DNA from: Luzula sylvatica
Taxonomy: Eukaryota > Streptophyta > Magnoliopsida > Poales > Juncaceae
NCBI GenBank assembly: GCA_946800325.1
Contig: OX326960.1
Location: forward strand, 36,237,629-36,301,628
Reading direction: 5' to 3'
Length of the DNA: 64,000 nt
Shown here: positions 59,282-64,000 of the stretch, piece after piece
Layout: each line of letters begins with the position of its first letter
Numbering within the stretch: position 1 is the stretch's first letter
Translations under genes and position numbers: made by a program
The notes under the pieces: generated by a model
What the model was told of the DNA's origin: nothing
What the model saw: the letters and a program-made list of their open reading frames with translations, nothing else
Database searches by the model: none

Positions 59282-61771
59282 CTATTGGAACTCATACATT
59301 CCGATGTGTGTGGACCGATGAGCATCGAGGCAAGAGGAGGCTATCGATACTTTGTTACGTTTACGGACGATCATAGTAGATATGGATATATTTATTTGAT
59401 GCGTACGAAAGCGGAGACCTTTGAAAAGTTCAAAGAGTTTCAAAACGAAGTTGAAAATCAGCTTGGCAAGAAAATTAAAGCCATTCGATCGGATCGAGGT
59501 GGCGAATATTTGAGCTATGAGTTTGAAGATCATCTAAAAGATTGTGGAATAGTTCCACAATGGACTCCGGCAGGAACGCCACAATGGAATGGCGTGTCCG
59601 AGAGGAGGAATCGAACCTTGTTGGACATGGTTCGATCCATGATGAGTCAAACTTCCCTTCCAAAATCGTTTTGGGGATATGCCCTAGAGACAGCGGCTTA
59701 CTTATTAAACCGCATACCTTCTAAATCGGTACCTAAGACACCATATGAGATATGGACCGGAAAAGTTCCGAAATTGTCTTACGTTAAGATTTGGGGATGT
59801 GAAGCTTATGTCCGCAGATTAATCGCGGATAAACTCGATCCCAAATCTGAAAAATGTTTATTTGTAGGTTATCCCAAGGAAACAAAGGGATATTATTTCT
59901 ATCATCCATACGAGAACAAAGTGTTTGTTGCTCGTGGAGGTACCTTCTTAGAGGAGGAATTTATATCTAAAAGAATGGATGGATATGAAATAGATCTCGA
60001 AGAAATTCGAGAACCGCAAACAAACGTTGAACCGATGAACGTTGATCCGGTTTCCTCAAATGTTGAGGATCCAGAGTCAAGTGCACAAGGCGCAATTCGT
60101 AGATCGGGTAGGATTCGTCAAGAGCCTATACGATATGGTTTTATCGTGGCAAATGACGATGAAGTCGAATTCATAGATGATGAACCGACATCTTATCGCG
60201 AGGCTATGAAAAGCGAGGATTCCGATAAGTGGCAAACTGCCATGAAATCCGAGATTCAATCCATGTACGATAATCAAGTTTGGAACTTGATTGATCCACC
60301 TCCCGGGGTTAAACCAGTGGGATGTAAGTGGGTTTTCAAGAAGAAGACCGACATGGATGGGAATGTGAACACTTATAAAGCACGGCTTGTGGCGAAAGGT
60401 TTCAAGCAAATTCATGGTGTCGACTATGAAGAAACGTTTTCACCAGTAGCTATGCTTAAATCCATACGGATCTTACTTGCTATCTCTGCGTATTATGACT
60501 ACGAGATTTGGCAAATGGATGTCAAAACTGCATTCCTTAACGGGAACTTAGAAGAGGATGTGTACATGACACAGCCCGAGGGTTTTGTCGATTCGAAGAG
60601 TCCGAATAAAGTGTGCAAATTGCAACGATCCATTTATGGATTGAAGCAAGCTTCTCGGAGTTGGAACATACGTTTCGATGAAGTTATACGAGAATATAAT
60701 TTCGTGAAAAACGTAGAAGAACCTTGTGTTTACAAGAAGGTTAGTGGGAGCCGCGTAGTATTTCTTGTACTATATGTAGACGACATCTTGATCATAGGAA
60801 ACGACATTCCGATGCTTACGGATGTTAAGAAGTATTTAAATACTCGTTTCGCTATGAAAGATTTGGGCGAGGCCGCCTATATATTAGGCGTGAGGATTTA
60901 TAGAGATAGATCCAAGAAGTTACTCGGCTTGAGTCAAAGCACGTACATCGACAAAGTGTTGAAACGGTTTTCAATGCAAAATTCGAAGAAAGGACTTCTT
61001 CCAATGTCGAGTGGCATATCGTATTCTAAAGCTCAATGTCCGACATCGAGCGAAGATAAGAATGCGATGAGTATTGTTCCATACGCTTCGGCGGTTGGAT
61101 CAATTATGTATGCCATGATTTGTACGCGCCCCGATGTGTCGTATGCATTGAGCGTCGTTTCGCGTTACCAATCTAATCCAGGGGATATGCATTGGATCGC
61201 GGTTAAGAACATCCTTAAGTACTTACGAAGAACTAAGGATCAATTTCTAATTTATGGTGGAAAGACATCCGGGTTGGTCATCAATGGATATACCGACGCC
61301 AGTTTCCAAACATGTGTCGATGACTTTCGATCACAAAGCGGATACGTGTTTTGTCTAAATGGTGGAGCGGTAGTTTGGAAAAGTTCCAAACAACCCACGA
61401 TAGCAGACTCTACAACTGAATCGGAGTATATTGCGGCTTCCGAAGCGGCAAAGGAGGCGGTTTGGATCAAGAAGTTTGTGTCGGAGCTTGGTGTAGTCCC
61501 GAGCATCTCGGAATCTGTAGTTGTGTATTGCGACAATACGGGCGCAATAGCACAGTCCAAGGAACCGAGGGCACATCACCGCTCCAAGCACATACTCAGA
61601 AAATTTCACTTGATCCGTGAGATTTTGCAAAGGAAGGATGTGATCATTGAGAAGATTGATACTGACAGGAATGTTGCGGACCCGTTTACTAAGCCACTCT
61701 CGCAAGCTAAGCACGATTATCATGCGAAAGCTATAGGTTTGAGATACCTAGAGGAGGAAGAGAGTAGTTAG
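59282..61771 (+). pseudogene. Copia integrase-reverse transcriptase-RNase H part
   Basis: The frame resumes at the solo LTR border with the integrase core (IHSDVCGPM, FTDDHSRYGYIYL, IRSDRGGEY, VSERRNRTLLDM). The RVT_2 reverse transcriptase follows (WQTAMKSEIQSM, CKWVFKKK, WQMDVKTAFLNG, LYVDDILIIGND). Last is the copia RNase H (YTDASF, STTESEYIAASEA, DNTGAI, KHILRKFHLIRE). It ends at TAG 61769-61771 with no internal stop. The apparent ATG at 59168 is inside the solo LTR and is not the true start. All catalytic residues appear present, but the chain is separated from gag. Confidence 0.93.
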
Positions 61772-62933
61772 TTATCTAAAACGATAATTTCGTAGGACGA
61801 GATTAGTCTAATAGATTAGTAAACGTTGTATCACCCCAAACTTATCTTATAGTAATGCAATTTCAGAATTTTAAAATTTTTTCATTTTGCATCTATCTTA
61901 TATGAAAACTGTGTGCTGGGTTGTGTAATATGATTGTTACATGAACCTTGATTTGAACTTGTGTGGACGTCGACATGGTTGAGGACCATGTGCAGCAAAA
62001 CCGTCACACTTAAAGTGTCATTTCTAAACATCCCTAGTCGCGAATCAGCTTGCTTAAGAGAGAAGCATTTCTATTATTAGATAATAGACTGAACGCGTAC
62101 ACTAGTACGTTTGCCGAGGAGATGATTATGTTTTGCTAATCATGGGACAAAGGAGTTTGTCGAATCGGGAACGTAGATATATGTTAGGTTACATATATTG
62201 GATATGACCGAAGCCGCGAGACCATGACATGGTTTAGTCATTATAGATGGACTTGCGACGGATGGGGTTTTAGATTCTTCATACTTGAGGGGATCATTGA
62301 TTGCGTTACGTGCGTAACACAATGCTTTGATATGATCTTACGCTCACCGTAACAGGGAGTTAAAAGGGTCATCATTGGGTATTGTCCGAAACACGGAATT
62401 CAATGTGAGTCTCCAAGATAGGAATTGTTTATTCCGAAAGGAAGAGATATTTCTTAGGCGCCGCTCGATGAGTCGATTAACGAAAACTGTGGCCACAGTC
62501 AATGATATTAATGGTTAATATCGATTGAAATTTGTTAACTCAACTCGGAATCGGGGAATAAGTATAGTTAATCAAATTATAAGGATGACTATTACCGTGC
62601 CTTTTGATTAACGGATATCGTAAACAAGAGAACTAGTAACTTCTATTCGAGATAGGCACAATGATCACAATCATTTTTCGTTTAACATGGGTAGCTATGA
62701 TGGAGTGACTAGATCCCGCTCATGAGCTTGTAGGCATTGGAAACAACCTACTGCCATCGTTAAGTCGAACCTACATGGTCACACAACGAGTCGTACTAAG
62801 TCGGGCTTGATAATAAAATCGGCACATTGATGTGCATAGCTTGGTATTTGATACGCGAGCTATATTCTCTAAAATCGTGCGTATTGGATATGCATGAGTA
62901 CCTTTTAGGTAGATCTGAAATTGAGTGGGAGAC
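61772..62933 (+). other. Copia 3' untranslated region and polypurine tract
   Basis: A long non-coding stretch without any recognised frame. The last bases before the 3' LTR (TTGAGTGGGAGAC at 62921-62933) act as the polypurine tract seen in many copia elements. Confidence 0.75.
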
Positions 62934-63907
62934 TGAAAGAAATACAGTTTCGGATCAACCGTAAAAGTGTACACAAGGATAAACGAATGTAGTCGTACAT
63001 TCGTGGCCATAACTTTCAGTGGGAAAATCCAATTAGAATGGTTCAAATTGGGTTAGATAGATAATGAGATTATCTACAACCTTCATATAGAAATATATTT
63101 CATATGAACGAAGTATAAGTGTCGTTTCTGTGAAATACCGAAAGGGTGCAACAGTATGACATACAGTTAGTAAAACAGTCATAACTTTTGCATACGAACT
63201 CCAATTGGGCTGGGCCAAATTGGGTTGAGTAGATAATAAGATTATCTACAACTTTCGTGTTGGTTGATTTTCTGTCAGAGAAATTTATCAATTTCGTCTG
63301 GACAGAATACTGAACAGGTTCATACAGTTTTCTGTGTGAAAGGGTGTATATTGGATATACATGCCTTTTGGCTAATCCTTATCCTATTAGGTATAAATAG
63401 GATATTCTCTCTCATCTTCACTAAGGAATTTAGAAGTAATTCAAAGGAATATTCTGCCCAAGACACAAGAAAAGAGCAAATTCAGATTTGATCTTTTGTG
63501 AGTGAAAAGGCACGAAGAGAGATTAATAGAGAATCGATCGAGATCAAGCAAGTGCACCGATACATCGTCTAGGCAGGTGTATCCGTGTCCGGCGTCTTCC
63601 GACTCAAGGTGGATACGTGTGGAGGAGCAACACTTGGGGCTCTCCGTTGTGATCGAACCGAAGGATCGAAGAACGGGAACGAACGGTGAAGGACGCACGG
63701 TGTGGGACGCGCGTAAAGTCACCAACGTGACCGGAGGAATAGGAGGCAGCGATCAACCCTTCGTGTTCCATCAATTTGGAACTGGTATGGATCTAACCTT
63801 CTATTAGCATCGTACCCTCGAAGTCATGGCGTGATCTCGGGAATCGGGGAATCGGACCGGGCCTTCATTCCGCTGCGCGGGCCCGGGGTCGAGGATTTTC
63901 TCCGTCA
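62934..63907 (+). repeat. Copia 3' LTR
   Basis: 974 bp, by eye identical to the 5' LTR; followed by the TTTCC target duplication. Confidence 0.95.
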
Positions 63908-63912
63908 TTTCC

Positions 63913-64000
63913 CGCTAAATGGATTCGTTGGATCAGCGATCTCTTGGCCTCCTCCTCATCCGCTATCAAAATCAATGGGAAATTGTCACCTTTTTTCTCT
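63913..64000 (+). pseudogene. LINE reverse-transcriptase fragment, right part
   Basis: Continues the frame of 54173-54287 and runs off the window edge. Shows KWIRWISDLLASSSSAIKING as expected for plant LINE ORF2. Confidence 0.85.

Larger units (their letters stand above)
54288..63907 (+). mobile_element. Ty1/copia LTR retrotransposon (with internal solo LTR)
   Basis: A 9,620-bp element with two 974-bp LTRs (TG...CA), a perfect 5-bp target duplication TTTCC, a primer-binding site TGGTATCAGAGC, a purine-rich GAGTGGGAGA before the 3' LTR and a Gag-Pol frame with the copia order protease-integrase-RT-RNase H. Pol is split by an antisense solo LTR at 58283-59281. The non-coding leader (about 1.56 kb) and the tail between pol and the 3' LTR (about 1.16 kb) are long for a copia element. 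Confidence 0.95.

Overview
This window is nuclear DNA of a flowering plant, probably a eudicot. Evidence: GT-AG introns in most genes, AT-rich intergenic DNA, plant-specific families (FRIGIDA-like, type-2 non-specific lipid-transfer proteins, plastid folate-biopterin transporter, plant mobile domain) and typical plant transposons. I cannot name the species.

Gene-bearing part (about 1-31.4 kb): the 3' end of a type I inositol polyphosphate 5-phosphatase (+, cut by the window edge); a complete 28-exon gene for UTP20, the giant HEAT-repeat protein of the small-subunit processome (+); two tandem type-2 nsLTP genes (-); a two-exon plastid-type GNAT acetyltransferase (-); a four-exon FRIGIDA-like 4 gene (+); a small HSP20-like protein (-); and an eight-exon FBT1-like plastid folate transporter (-). 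For the multi-exon genes I placed splice sites by hand and checked that phases join. Between the genes lie a foldback MITE, a SINE with a 16-bp target duplication, a probable Helitron 3' end and a 5'-truncated LINE with a 13-bp target duplication.

Repeat-rich part (about 31.4-64 kb): a second truncated LINE, an ATT microsatellite, an 820-bp extremely GC-rich minisatellite abutting a CA microsatellite, and three copies of a RimJ/RimL-like GNAT gene (two intact on -, one on + killed by two stop codons but without indels). A 5.46-kb Mutator-like element (43161-48620, perfect 9-bp target duplication) sits about 130 bp upstream of the second GNAT gene. It carries an apparently intact three-exon plant-mobile-domain gene beside a transposase gene that has lost its DDE catalytic core.

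The right end is a 9.62-kb Ty1/copia element (54288-63907; LTRs of 974 bp that look identical, perfect 5-bp target duplication, initiator-tRNA-Met primer site) inserted into a LINE reverse-transcriptase frame. Its pol gene is split by an antisense, diverged solo LTR that has its own perfect 5-bp target duplication, and its leader holds 15 copies of a short palindrome. The most interesting items are this apparent age paradox, the palindrome array, the MULE with an intact passenger gene but a dead transposase, and the GC minisatellite. No host operon-like cooperation is visible; the genes are ordinary unlinked plant housekeeping and accessory functions.
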